A stretch of DNA of 38,931 nucleotides from Lachnospiraceae bacterium. Lineage in GTDB: Bacteria > Bacillota > Clostridia > Lachnospirales > Lachnospiraceae. The notes beneath the pieces were generated by a model. It saw nothing but the letters and a program-made list of their open reading frames with translations. It had not been told where the DNA came from and did not search any database. Location: assembly GCA_030524705.1 (NCBI GenBank), contig JAUNGD010000032.1, positions 1 to 38,931 of the forward strand. Reading direction: 5' to 3'. Of the stretch, positions 8,842 through 17,693 are shown one piece after another; the first letter of the stretch is position 1, and each line of letters starts with the position of its first letter. The position numbers were made by a program, and so were the translations under genes.

Positions 8842-8861
8842 TTCTAAAAATATAGAACTAT
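8842..8861. promoter_or_regulatory. Candidate ArsR-type operator upstream of the flavin reductase gene
   Basis: TTCTAAAAATATAGAA (8842-8857) has perfect 5-bp inverted half-sites, TTCTA and TAGAA. It matches 14 of 16 bases with a site upstream of the arsR-like gene at 9246-9261, and both continue into AYTAT. The site lies about 65 bp upstream of the reductase start. Confidence 0.5.
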
Positions 8862-8901
8862 TAAGGCAAAAATATTCTTGACACCTTGCCGCCCTGCCGG
8901 A

Positions 8902-9195
8902 TTATAAGGTATCAAGAAAATTTGGCAAATACTTTTCAAATGTTTCTTCACGCAATGATACATAGATGTTAAGAGATTCTTTACGAGTTCTGGTCAGGCC
9001 AGCCTCTCTAAGCGTTCTAAAATGATAAGAAGCTGTTGACTTTGGAATGTCAATACACTCTCCTATTTCCCCGCAGCTCATTTCGCCTCCCTTATCTCTT
9101 AATATTTTTATAATCTCAAGTCTGGTCTTATCAGATAATGCGCGAAAGATTTTTGTTAAAACCTCATATTGATTTTGCTCTGAATATTTTTCCAT
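8902..9195 (-). CDS. ArsR-family winged-helix transcriptional regulator
   Basis: About 97 aa with the ArsR winged-helix core: FRALSDKTRLEIIKIL, then MSCGEIGECIDIPKSTASYHFRTLREAGLTRTRKE, where the recognition helix reads STASYHFRTL. No clear metal-binding CxC is visible in the ArsR alpha-3 position, so the signal may not be a metal. The ATG at 9195 is preferred because the family alignment begins there; an upstream ATG at 9234 has no ribosome site. It is transcribed toward the flavin reductase gene and shares an operator motif with it. Confidence 0.85.
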   Translation of the reverse strand: MEKYSEQNQYEVLTKIFRALSDKTRLEIIKILRDKGGEMSCGEIGECIDIPKSTASYHFRTLREAGLTRTRKESLNIYVSLREETFEKYLPNFLDTL

Positions 9196-9245
9196 GGCTT
9201 TAGTATACCTTCTCCCTGGATAAAAATCAAGCATAAATTCATTAG

Positions 9246-9265
9246 TTTTAAAATTATAGAATTAT
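9246..9265. promoter_or_regulatory. Candidate autoregulatory operator of the ArsR-type gene
   Basis: TTTTAAAATTATAGAA (9246-9261) is the second copy of the motif found before the flavin reductase gene, about 50 bp upstream of the regulator's ATG. One half-site is imperfect (TTTTA instead of TTCTA). The location fits autorepression. Confidence 0.45.
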
Positions 9266-9335
9266 GACTTCTGCTATTTCGCCCAGCTCATCTGCGTTAA
9301 ACCAGTTTTCTTTAAATTCAATATATCACTCCTGA

Positions 9336-9413
9336 CTACTTTTCCTGGTCTTTAATACGATAGTAGTCTTCCAGATCCAGACTCAATTTCACATGAGTAT
9401 CCGATTTTAATTT
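9336..9413 (-). pseudogene. Displaced 3' tail of rlmD, in frame with the recombinase
   Basis: Continuing the recombinase frame past its TGA gives 25 more codons ending in TAG at 9336. They contain DLEDYYRIKD, identical to residues 535-544 of RlmD encoded at 30803-32455, then QEK and a stop. Upstream residues (SDTHVKLSL) are similar but not identical to the RlmD equivalents (PDTKVRIDV). I infer that the part left of the 23-bp repeat is the original end of rlmD and the part right of it belongs to the element. Confidence 0.75.
9355..9377. repeat. Left 23-bp direct repeat, candidate attachment site
   Basis: The sequence from ATACGATAG to TTCCAGATC is identical at 9355-9377 and 30831-30853, in the same orientation. 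On the minus strand it encodes the DLEDYYRI part of the RlmD C-terminus in both copies. It lies directly beside the serine recombinase gene, as expected for an attachment site. The exact crossover bases cannot be read from sequence alone. Confidence 0.8.
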
Positions 9414-11105
9414 TCAATTGCTCTTCTGAAGTAAAGCGATAGTTTCGACTGTGTTTTGTTTGAGCAACCGAATTTGATCACCCTCAGAACCTTCGTAAAA
9501 CACCGGAAATCCTAAGCTTAGCTGCTTTAAGATGCGTCCGTCATCCTGTCGTTCAGGATAAAGTTCTATCTCTTCGATGAAGTCCCTCATAAACTGCTTC
9601 TTTTCGAGGTCTGTCATCTTATAGTACATTTTATCAAAGTTCAGGAGAACTTTATACAGCTGATTTGCGGTTATCTTCTCTCCGTATGCACCGCTGATCT
9701 TCACTTCAATATCAGCTATCATATCCTCCAGCTCTGATATCCGGTCGTACAGGATATCCAGTCTGTCGTGCATATCCTGATACTTCCTGTCGTAGTGCTT
9801 ATCATTTACATCCAGCCGGTCCAGCATTTCCGTCAGCTTCTTCTTCGCTCCCATGACCTGTCGAAGCTGTTCCCTGACCTGCTCACTCTCCGTTTCCAAT
9901 GATGAGACATCCACTTTTTCATCGATCTTCCTTACCATGTAATCCTTGAATTCAGGATCCGCCACCATGTCCAGAATGATCTCTTCCACCTGACTGTTGA
10001 TCTCATCTTGACTTAAGACTAACCGGAAGTTACAGAAATGAGTTTCGTCTATCTTCTTCCTGTGCAGGCACTTGTAATAGAAATCATCCTTATACTCACC
10101 GGACTTCTTATTTTTACGCCGCCTCAGGGTTCCTATAAGCCCTGTGCCGCAGATCGGACACTTGATCAGCCCCGATAAGATATGTTCATGATCAAGGCTG
10201 TGCGTCTTAACCCATCTCTTCCCTGTTTCCAGTCGCTTCAGCTTGGTTGCTTCCCACGTTTCCTGATCGATAATCGCCTCATGGATCCCGTCAACCAACA
10301 TATAGTCATCAGCCCTTACCCTCTTATATTCGTCTCTGCTGCCTTTGACCTTTTCCGTTGCAATCCTGCCGTAGGCAATCTTCCCGACATAAACCGGATT
10401 ATCGAGTATCTTCATAATGAGGCTGCGGCCGAAATAGTTAATCTCATTCTTTTTGACCTTCTTCTTTGTATATCCGTGCTGATTCAGATAATCACAAATA
10501 CTGTCGGCTCCCATCCCTTCATTGATGAATTTGCTGAAAATGATCCTGACGATCTCCGCCTCTTCCGGATTGACGATAAGCGTGCTGTTCTTGGAATCCA
10601 ACGTATATCCGAATGGTGCCTGTCCGCCGTTCCATTTCCCCTCTCGGGCTTTCTGCCTTCGCCCTTCCATCGTCTATACCAGGATGTTTTCTCTTTCTAT
10701 TTCGGCAACAGCGGACAAAACTGTTATAGTCAGCTTGCCAGAATCTTTGGAAGAATCTATCCCGTCCTCCACACAGATCAGGTTTACACCGAAATCCTGT
10801 ATGTATTGAAGGGAATTGAGCACATCCGCCGCATTCCTGCCGAATCTGGAAAGCTTGAATACCAGAATGAAATTCACTCCATCACGGTCTTCAGCCACAT
10901 CATTCAGCATCTGAGAAAACTCTGGCCTGCCTGTAATATTCTTACCGGATTTACCTGCGTCACAATATTCTCTGACGACCTCTATGTCCTGAAAATCTGC
11001 AAACTTGTTAAGCCGTTCCCTCTGAGCTTCCAAACTATAGCCCTCTACCTGCATCGATGTGGAAACCCTGATGTAGGTATAACATTTTAACTTTTTCTTC
11101 TTCAT
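9414..11105 (-). pseudogene. Large serine recombinase interrupted by an in-frame TAG
   Basis: Residues 1-143 form the resolvase catalytic domain (YIRVSTSMQ with the nucleophilic serine, KLSRFGRN). They end at a TAG at 10674-10676. The same frame continues at once as TMEGRRQKAREGKWNGG and on through the recombinase domain, a zinc ribbon (CPICG...CLHRKK...CNF) and a long coiled coil, to a TGA at 9414. The full length would be about 563 aa, normal for the family. TAG differs by one base from CAG (Gln), which fits the family sequence here. GGAGG six bases before the ATG at 11105 supports the start. Such enzymes integrate and excise elements. With the stop the enzyme should be inactive unless the stop is suppressed or is a sequencing error. 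Confidence 0.85.
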
Positions 11106-12277
11106 GCACTGCCTCCATATATTCTGTATCTTCCGTCAGCATCCTGAATGCCTTAAGTGCATCCATAATTGCCAGTTCCTTTTCCTTCGGGCATATAGGT
11201 ACCCGATTCTTATTCTTCTCCGGTTTGTTGTATGCTATCCCGATATCAATACCGTATTTCCGTTTGATCTGAGCAATATAGAGCGAAGACACCTTCATCC
11301 CTGTATGTTCCAGCACATAAGCCCGGATCTCCGCATAAGTGGCCTTTGCCTCCGCCACTGTCACCTGAACCTCGCTACAGTCAAAGACAAAGGCAATCTC
11401 TTCATCCGGCTTACCCTCAGCCCGGATCCAGGTCTCGATGGTGTTACTCTCCCCGTATCGAACCGGGAAGCGGAACCAGATGTTTTTCAGTACCCTTCCG
11501 TCTTCCTGTTCCTCCGGATAAACCTCAATCCACTCAATAAACTGACGGTAAAGCTCCCTTTGCTCTTCACAGGTCATCTTCTCAAAGAATTTACTGAAGT
11601 TCTGTAATATTGTCCGAATTCCGTCCACGGACCGGATCCCCTTCTGTGCTTCCTTATATTTCTTCTTAAGTTTCTTCAGCGAAAGCTCCAGCGACTCTAT
11701 CCTGTCATAGATATCATCAATCTCGTCCTGGATTCTTTCATAATCTGAATCATAAGCATCCGATAAGACATCCAGATTATCCAGTTCCTCACCAAGCCAA
11801 TTCTTCTCATGCTCCTGATGGTACAGGTCTTTTCTGATTGCCTTCATCCGTTTCTCATAGGCTTCAACTGATTCCTCCCCGCCATATGCCTTAGCCATCG
11901 CTTCCTCAAATGCCGGATGAGTACCAAGATTGCTTACAATTTCATAAACCGCAGAATCGATCTTCGCCTGATTATACGTGTGCTTAAAATTGCACGCCCT
12001 CCCGGCTGATTTTCTGTAATACCGGCAGGAATAATAATGAATGGTCTTGTAGTGTCCGCCACGATTTTTATTTACATGCTTGCTCTTAGAAGCAATAAGA
12101 CCATTTCCACAAGCAGGACACTTGATCAGACCGGACAACAAACTCACATGCTCAGGTTCATCCACCTTTTCATTGTTGGCAGAAGTCGCTTCTCGCTTTG
12201 CCCTAACCTGCTGCCACAGATCTTCTGGTATTATCGCTTCATGGATCCCGTCGACCTCAACTATGTCTTTTGGCTTC
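11035..12277 (-). pseudogene. Second large serine recombinase, N-terminally truncated
   Basis: Only the C-terminal part survives: PKDIVEVDGIHEAIIPEDLW of the recombinase domain, a zinc ribbon (CPACGNG...CRYYRKSAGRACNF), and a coiled coil. It ends with about 90 residues (ATYAEIRAYVLEHTGMKVSS onward) of a type I recall from the C-termini of clostridial RlmD proteins and rlmD-targeting recombinases. The catalytic serine domain is missing; homology stops at the 32-bp palindrome at 12278. Its stop lies 71 bp inside the next recombinase gene, so the two overlap. This arrangement suggests an older rlmD-specific element next to the present one. Confidence 0.8.
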
Positions 12278-12309
12278 CCGACTTTATGCGAAGCTTCGCA
12301 TAAAGTCGG
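12278..12309. repeat. Perfect 32-bp palindrome at the junction of two truncated genes
   Basis: Two 16-bp arms with no spacer meet at a HindIII-type AAGCTT centre. The arm CCGACTTTATGCGAAG is followed by its exact complement. To the left lies the truncated recombinase (minus) and to the right the truncated polymerase (plus). Both lose family similarity here. A further 6-bp inverted pair, GTCTTT (12265-12270) and AAAGAC (12311-12316), lies outside. It could be an excision or rearrangement scar, or an assembly artefact. Confidence 0.85.
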
Positions 12310-13866
12310 CAAAGACCTGATCAGATACTTCTGCACTCCTTGCAAACCTACTAAGTCAAACGGTGGACACACCCGAAACCTCCCTCAGCATGACAGCGAA
12401 AAGTGGATCCGCTTCAAGGAATACAACGCCCGGGACGTGGAAGTAGAAATGTCAATAAAAAAGCGTCTGGCCAAATATCCTGTTCCAGACTTCCTTTGGG
12501 ATGAATATCACCTTGATCAGGAAATCAATGACAGAGGAATCATGCTGGATATGCAGGTGGTAGAAAACGCCATTGCCTTTGATGAAAAATCAAAATCAGA
12601 ACTTATGCTGTCAATGCAGAATATCACAAATCTTGACAATCCGAACAGCGTAGTTCAGATGAAACAATGGCTCTCTGATCAGGGCGTGGAGATGGAATCT
12701 CTCGGAAAGAAGGAAGTCGCACAGTTTGTCAAGAACTCTGACGGTAACGCTAACGGTAACATTACTGATGCTTTAAAGCTTCGCCTTCAGCTTGCAAAAT
12801 CGTCCGTAAAGAAATATCAGGCAATGCAGAATGCGGTCTGCAGAGACGGCAGAGCTCACGGCATGTTTCAATTCTACGGAGCAAACCGTTCCGGCAGATG
12901 GGCCGGACGCCTGATACAATTACAGAATCTTCCGCAGAATCATATGAATGATCTTGCAGAAGCCAGAACCATCGTGAAATCCGGTGATTACGATACCATG
13001 CAGCTGCTTTATGACGATATTCCGGGCACGCTGTCACAGCTGATCAGAACAGCCTTCGTACCCCGTAGCGGATACAAGTTTATTGTCAGCGACTTCTCCG
13101 CTATTGAAGCCAGAGTCCTTGCTTATCTTGCAGGTGAGACCTGGCATTCCAAAGTATTTGCTGAAGGAAAAGATATCTATTGTGCCTCCGCTTCTCAGAT
13201 GTTCGGCGTGCCGGTAGAGAAGCACGGCATCAACAGCCACCTCAGACAGAAAGGCAAGATTGCAGAATTAGCTCTCGGATATGGCGGATCCGTCGGTGCC
13301 CTGATCTCGATGGGCGCCCTGGATATGGGGCTTCCGGAGGAAGACCTGCAACCGCTTGTAAATGCCTGGCGTAACTCTAATCCTATGATCACGGCATTCT
13401 GGTGGGACGTTGACCGCGCTGTGAAAACTGCTATCACTCAGAGGATCAAAACCGAAGTCCGCGGTATCAGTTCTTTTACAAAAGCGGAATGCTCTTCATC
13501 CAGCTTCCTTCCGGACGCAGGCTTGCATATGTGAAGCCCCGCATCGGAACCAATCAATTCGGCGGAGAATCTGTCACCTATGAAGGCATAGGCTCTACAA
13601 AGAAATGGGAACGCATCGAATCCTACGGACCGAAATTCGTTGAGAATATCGTCCAAGCCATCAGCCGCGATATCCTCTGCTATGCCATGAAGACCCTCCG
13701 GCACTGCTTCATCGTCGGGCACGTCCATGATGAACTGATCATCGAATGCGATCCCAGAATTGATCTGAAGGCGGTCTGTGAACAGATGGGCAGATCTCCG
13801 GACTGGATGCCGGATATCCTTCTCAGGGCGGACGGATATGAGACTGATTTTTATAAAAAGGACTGA
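12310..13866 (+). pseudogene. Phage-type family A DNA polymerase, truncated and frameshifted
   Basis: The surviving part has a piece of the 3'-5' exonuclease domain (EYNARDVEVEM). The polymerase motifs follow: motif A FIVSDFSAIEARVLAYLAGE, motif B around RQKGKIAELALGYGG, and motif C VGHVHDELIIE. The N-terminus is gone at the palindrome. Near 13468 the frame slips: RGIS goes out of frame and the true continuation, FFYKSGMLFIQLPSGRR, is one base away. A single-base deletion explains it, after which the second frame runs to 13866. It is the only long rightward gene between the recombinases and the right-end genes, and is a prophage remnant. Confidence 0.85.
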
Positions 13867-13869
13867 CAG

Positions 13870-13906
13870 AAAAAGCCTCCCGTCCAACTATATGGATGAG
13901 AGGCTT
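13870..13906 (-). terminator. Terminator at the end of the leftward defence/GNAT run
   Basis: AAGCCTCCCGTCC pairs with GGATGAGAGGCTT (one mismatch, one wobble) across an 8-nt loop. Read leftward the stem ends in GGCTTTTTCTG, a good T tract. Read rightward it has only a weak T-rich tail, though it also sits just after the polymerase remnant. Confidence 0.7.
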
Positions 13907-14039
13907 AACTTCTTGTTGATAATTGATCATACTTCACTTCCTCATCCGTGAGCTTTTCCGAATAATCGCTTCGAACATATCTCATATCCCCGGTAGGAAG
14001 CACTCTTGTATTTAAAGTCGTCTGTGATATCGATCCCAT
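13905..14039 (-). CDS. Small 44-aa ORF coupled to the last GNAT gene
   Basis: The ATG overlaps the GNAT stop as TAATG. The peptide begins MGSISQTTLNTRVLPTGDMR and continues with YSEKLTDEEVKYDQL before a stop inside the terminator stem. I do not recognise it. The ordered, hydrophilic composition looks protein-like, and it may be the truncated start of a longer gene. No clear ribosome site is present, so expression would rely on coupling. Confidence 0.35.
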   Translation of the reverse strand: MGSISQTTLNTRVLPTGDMRYVRSDYSEKLTDEEVKYDQLSTRS

Positions 14040-14485
14040 TATTTATCCATCCCAATCCACTGTATAAAAGCCGTCTTATCACTGCTGTTGTATCCGGCTT
14101 TCTCATAAAAGTTAAGCGTCTCCGGTCTTTTGGATCCGGTAAGTAACATCATTTTATAGCAGTTTTCCTGCCCAGCTATTTTTTTCGCAAAGTCCAAACA
14201 TTCCGTCGCATAACCTTTTCCTCGATAATCTGCATGTGTTACCACATTCTCGACAAACGCATACGGCCTGACATTTCTGGTTAGGTTTGGAATAATCACG
14301 CACACACAAGATGAAATAATCTTTCCTTCCACTTCACAGACAATCAGATGATGATTCGGGTCACTTATTATCTGCTCCCACGTTTCTTCAAGGTGACTAT
14401 TCTTTTCCGGAATGCTATCCTCATGAAGAAACAGATATAATTCAAGCAAAGCATCTAAATCTTCTCGTTTCGCTTCACGGATCAT
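14039..14485 (-). CDS. GNAT-family N-acetyltransferase
   Basis: A 148-aa protein: MIREAKREDLDALLELYLFLHED at the start, the acetyl-CoA loop VVTHADYRGKGYATECLDFA (RGKGYA), and NFYEKAGYNSSDKTAF near the end. The order and length match single-domain GNAT enzymes. The acceptor is unknown. It overlaps the upstream GNAT by 11 bp and is the last clear gene of the leftward run before the terminator. Confidence 0.85.
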   Translation of the reverse strand: MIREAKREDLDALLELYLFLHEDSIPEKNSHLEETWEQIISDPNHHLIVCEVEGKIISSCVCVIIPNLTRNVRPYAFVENVVTHADYRGKGYATECLDFAKKIAGQENCYKMMLLTGSKRPETLNFYEKAGYNSSDKTAFIQWIGMDK

Positions 14486-15002
14486 AAATCATCTCTCCTA
14501 TCTCCAATCTCTTCTCCGCCACCAGCTTTGTCCAGCCGTTCACATCAGCCTCAGAGATTACTTCAAAACCGTTCTTCTTCCAAAAATGTGAAGACTGTGG
14601 ATTACCTTTATCTATTGCCAGGCGAACCGCTGTCTTTCCTATGTTTTGCAAATAGTCAAAAACCTCACCAACAATAGCTGTTCCTATCTGCTTCCCCTGA
14701 TACTGCGGATTCATCATAAAAAAGCCAATATACGCAATCTCCGGTTTAGGATACCCATTGATCAGATCCATAATAGCTACCAGCTCCCGGTCATCAAAAA
14801 AGCCAAAGTAGTATTTATCTTCCATAGTTATTCCTGGCGGAGTCGCATGCATATCGTCAAGGATGTTTTCTCTGGTTGGACGTGCCTCGGTATATTCATA
14901 AAAAACTGTATTCTGTCTACGGATCTCTACAAGCATCTCTACATCCGTTTCTTCCAAGATGCGAGCAAAATAATCCTTGCTAAGCTTTGAAATATCAATC
15001 AT
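14475..15002 (-). CDS. GNAT-family N-acetyltransferase
   Basis: About 175 aa. Its ATG at 15002 overlaps the upstream stop (ATGA), so the start is placed here and not 99 bases earlier inside the neighbour. The fold shows IAYIGFFMMNPQYQGKQIGTAIVGE (acetyl-CoA loop QGKQIG) and HFWKKNGFEV. It is one of four consecutive GNAT genes at the 3' end of the defence run; the substrate is unknown. Confidence 0.85.
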   Translation of the reverse strand: MIDISKLSKDYFARILEETDVEMLVEIRRQNTVFYEYTEARPTRENILDDMHATPPGITMEDKYYFGFFDDRELVAIMDLINGYPKPEIAYIGFFMMNPQYQGKQIGTAIVGEVFDYLQNIGKTAVRLAIDKGNPQSSHFWKKNGFEVISEADVNGWTKLVAEKRLEIGEMIYDP

Positions 15003-15793
15003 AGCGTATACAACTCTCCCATAAAATACTGCTCCTGAAAACCGATGGCATCCAGAATATCCTCTGCAGGAATCGTCTCTCCGTCCAGACTTACGATCCA
15101 CTTATCTTCGTTATCGTTCAGGCGGTGATATACACCAACTACCTTACCGGTAAATGTATTTAACGGTTGATCCGTCCCCAATACATACACATCCTGCTCA
15201 GCTCCATCCCCAGCAAATACTCCATCCACATAACCATAATTGATGGGATATATCATATCCGGATGTCTTAAATGAGCGCTTCCAAGCGGTCTGTCAATCG
15301 TTCCTCTCACAACGGTTCCCAGCACATCACTGTAATCTGCTTTGACAACATCCGTTTTATATACACGACTATCTTCCCCACAGGCATCCTTCATGATTTT
15401 CCAGAAACGGTATCCATACTTCTCATAAAGCCCTGTCTCGCCTGTAGAGATATAAATATGCTTATGCCCATCATTCTTTGCAAGCATATACGCATATTCC
15501 AGCAGCTTTCCCACACGCCTCTTTCCTCTGTATTCCGGGGAAGTATATACAAAACCAACCCAAGGTGTCAGAGATGGCTCCCGTACATCATCCTGCTCGG
15601 CATATGTACAGAAAGACAGCAATTTATCTTCATCAATAAGAAGGAGCACTTTGGTTGATTCACCGCACAGCTCCCTCAATTTCTGATCCCGGAGCAATTC
15701 GTATAGATATTTCCCCGCGCCCCAGTCACTCTTTTGTATTTCAGAAAGCCAGTGACCCTTATTGTCACTGGCAAAAAAATCAATGATTTCCAT
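14999..15793 (-). CDS. GNAT acetyltransferase fused to an inorganic-pyrophosphatase-like domain
   Basis: Residues 1 to about 145 are a GNAT domain, with VYTSPEYRGKRRVGKLLEYA as the acetyl-CoA loop and YEKYGYRFWK near its end. From about residue 155 the sequence changes to GTVVRGTIDRPLGSAHLRHP, YPINYGYVDGVFAGDGAEQD, GKVVGVYHRLNDNEDKW. This is the pattern of short pyrophosphatase-like domains (YPxNYGY, GDGxxQDxYVLG). Such fusions are known in Firmicutes but their reaction is not established. It is cotranscribed with flanking GNAT genes through overlaps on both sides. Confidence 0.8.
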   Translation of the reverse strand: MEIIDFFASDNKGHWLSEIQKSDWGAGKYLYELLRDQKLRELCGESTKVLLLIDEDKLLSFCTYAEQDDVREPSLTPWVGFVYTSPEYRGKRRVGKLLEYAYMLAKNDGHKHIYISTGETGLYEKYGYRFWKIMKDACGEDSRVYKTDVVKADYSDVLGTVVRGTIDRPLGSAHLRHPDMIYPINYGYVDGVFAGDGAEQDVYVLGTDQPLNTFTGKVVGVYHRLNDNEDKWIVSLDGETIPAEDILDAIGFQEQYFMGELYTL

Positions 15794-16301
15794 TAAATTT
15801 CTCCTTCAGCAGCCCGGTCATACAAAAATCATAAATCTTATCTCCCTTTGCCACTCCATTTTTCCGGGTACCTTCATATTCAAATCCAACCTTTTCAAGC
15901 ACCCTGCCGGATGCTGCGTTTGGAGCATAATACACACCGGTAATGCGGATTATATTGAGTTTCTCAAAAGCTATCCTGCAAATCTCTCTGGCCGCCTCTG
16001 TCATGATTCCTTTAGACCAATAATCTGTCAGAAGCAGATACCCGATCTCACCGTCCTTATGATATACATCCTGCCTCTGCTCAACAGATATATTTCCAAC
16101 AAGTTTTCCATCGACATATATTACGCGCCATACACCGTTTTTTCCGTCATTCTCTGCGACCATATTTATCCACCATTCAGCGGATTCATCTGTATATGGA
16201 TACGGCAGACGGTCAGACAGATATTTTCGGTCCACAGCATTGCAGACTGCCTTCAGCCCCTCTTTATCTGCCATAGTCGGTATCTTAAGTTCAATTTTCA
16301 T
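15780..16301 (-). CDS. GNAT-family N-acetyltransferase (RimJ/RimL type)
   Basis: A 173-aa protein with the RimJ/RimL-like arrangement: EIGYLLLTDYWSKGIMTEAA (acetyl-CoA loop variant SKGIMT), then IRITGVYYAPNAASGRVLEK and VGFEYEGTRKNG. It probably acetylates an amino group on a protein or small molecule. It overlaps the AlbA-type gene upstream by 11 bp and the fusion gene downstream by 14 bp. Confidence 0.85.
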   Translation of the reverse strand: MKIELKIPTMADKEGLKAVCNAVDRKYLSDRLPYPYTDESAEWWINMVAENDGKNGVWRVIYVDGKLVGNISVEQRQDVYHKDGEIGYLLLTDYWSKGIMTEAAREICRIAFEKLNIIRITGVYYAPNAASGRVLEKVGFEYEGTRKNGVAKGDKIYDFCMTGLLKEKFNGNH

Positions 16302-17652
16302 TTACTGTAACCTCCCACCGGCCATAGCGCTTTCCTCCAGTACGTGTAATCTTTCCAGCCTCTCGCAGCTTCTTTATTTCCCTCTCGACTGTTCTTGTCG
16401 TAACACCAATATTTTCCGCCATAGCCGGAATCGTGATGCTCGGCTCATCAGATATTAATTCTATGATCTTATCCGCCAAACCGACATCTATACCGACATC
16501 CTTCCCGACGTCCTGTCGGTTTGGAGTTTTGGAAACATCAATCAGAGCGCTTTCCAATGCCTTGAAGCTAATCCGCAGTGTGGTTCCCTTCAGCTCATAT
16601 ACCGGAAGCTCTGCTCCTAAGTTCTGACACTCATCACAGATTTTTTGGATTCCCTGACCCCAGTTTTCAATAAACCCAGCCCGGTAAAACACCCTGGCGA
16701 TATCCGGATTATACGGTTTTGACTCATGCGGCTCCATCAGTGTATCCACAGTCCATCCATCCGGCAGGATGCAGCTATTGCTGATTGTAATCGCATCATC
16801 CATCACCCTTATCTGTATCGGTGTGCCATACATATAGCAATTATGTGCAATAGCGTTATAAACAGCCTCGCGGATAGCCTCTCTTGCAAAAGGATATTCT
16901 TCGACTCTTACATCGTGCTCATAACTGATCTTTGCTTTCAGGTACATTTGAAAGATCAGATCAATTACTTTGCTGGCATTTACAATCAGAGATTCTTCAA
17001 GGTCATTATGATAAACAACCCTTCCCCACTCATCAAACTTCCCGACCTTCACAAAACTGCCGTTTTGAATAATTTCCGGATCATTATAAAACAAAAGAAC
17101 CGCAGACCTTTTCAATTTCCCATCATGGATCAGATGAAGCTTAGTAAGAAGCTCTTCATTGGAAACATTTAATTCCGCTTCTGTCATACGCTTCTTGCGC
17201 AAAGCCTCACGACGAAAAATCTTAAAGCTTTCATCATCCAAATCATCGACGGTAATTCCATCGACCGTCACATCCTCCCACCTGACACCGGTCTTCTTTG
17301 TGATAAACTCCGTCAAAGCGATACCTGTCAATTGCTGCTTGGTAGCACCGCTCCGGTAATGAAATTCACCATGATAGCTGATGGGAAATGAACTCGGATT
17401 AACCTTTATTTCAATATAGTCTTTCCCATCCTTTGTCAGCTTATTCACGTCAGCCACTATTCCAAGACCCGTCTGGATCTTGTTTGGTATATCCTCCAGC
17501 AGCTTCTTCACATTCTTCACGCCGACAACATTGCCGGCATCATCAATCCCGATATAGATGGTGCCGCCCTGAGCATTGGCAAAGCCGCACACCCATTTCA
17601 GGTATTCATCCCTCCAGGACTCCTTATATTCGATGTTTTGACTTTCTGCCAT
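16291..17652 (-). CDS. AlbA/Schlafen-type putative DNA-binding protein with GHKL ATPase-like domain and C-terminal HTH
   Basis: About 453 aa. The N-terminus has the AlbA_2 motif: NIEYKESWRDEYLKWVCGFA, then GGTIYIGIDDAGNVVGV. A middle domain contains REAIREAVYNAIAHNCY, matching HATPase_c_4. The C-terminal 55 residues carry a winged-helix-like segment (MAENIGVTTRTVEREIKKL). Relatives are common beside restriction and defence genes; a role in regulation or defence is inference. Three 12-bp units coding D-V-G-x (16481-16512) make a short in-frame repeat linking the domains. GGAGG nine bases upstream favours the ATG at 17652. Confidence 0.85.
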   Translation of the reverse strand: MAESQNIEYKESWRDEYLKWVCGFANAQGGTIYIGIDDAGNVVGVKNVKKLLEDIPNKIQTGLGIVADVNKLTKDGKDYIEIKVNPSSFPISYHGEFHYRSGATKQQLTGIALTEFITKKTGVRWEDVTVDGITVDDLDDESFKIFRREALRKKRMTEAELNVSNEELLTKLHLIHDGKLKRSAVLLFYNDPEIIQNGSFVKVGKFDEWGRVVYHNDLEESLIVNASKVIDLIFQMYLKAKISYEHDVRVEEYPFAREAIREAVYNAIAHNCYMYGTPIQIRVMDDAITISNSCILPDGWTVDTLMEPHESKPYNPDIARVFYRAGFIENWGQGIQKICDECQNLGAELPVYELKGTTLRISFKALESALIDVSKTPNRQDVGKDVGIDVGLADKIIELISDEPSITIPAMAENIGVTTRTVEREIKKLREAGKITRTGGKRYGRWEVTVNEN

Positions 17653-17693
17653 AAACATGTACCTCCGACTTCGTAATCTCCTTTGACAGCAGC

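Noticed and set aside
12080-12309. Rightward frame extending the polymerase ORF leftward across the palindrome
   Set aside because: It is antisense to the recombinase zinc-ribbon region, which has clear family motifs; polymerase similarity begins only after the palindrome.
12278-12309. The palindrome as a rho-independent terminator
   Set aside because: No T tract follows on either strand and there is no loop.
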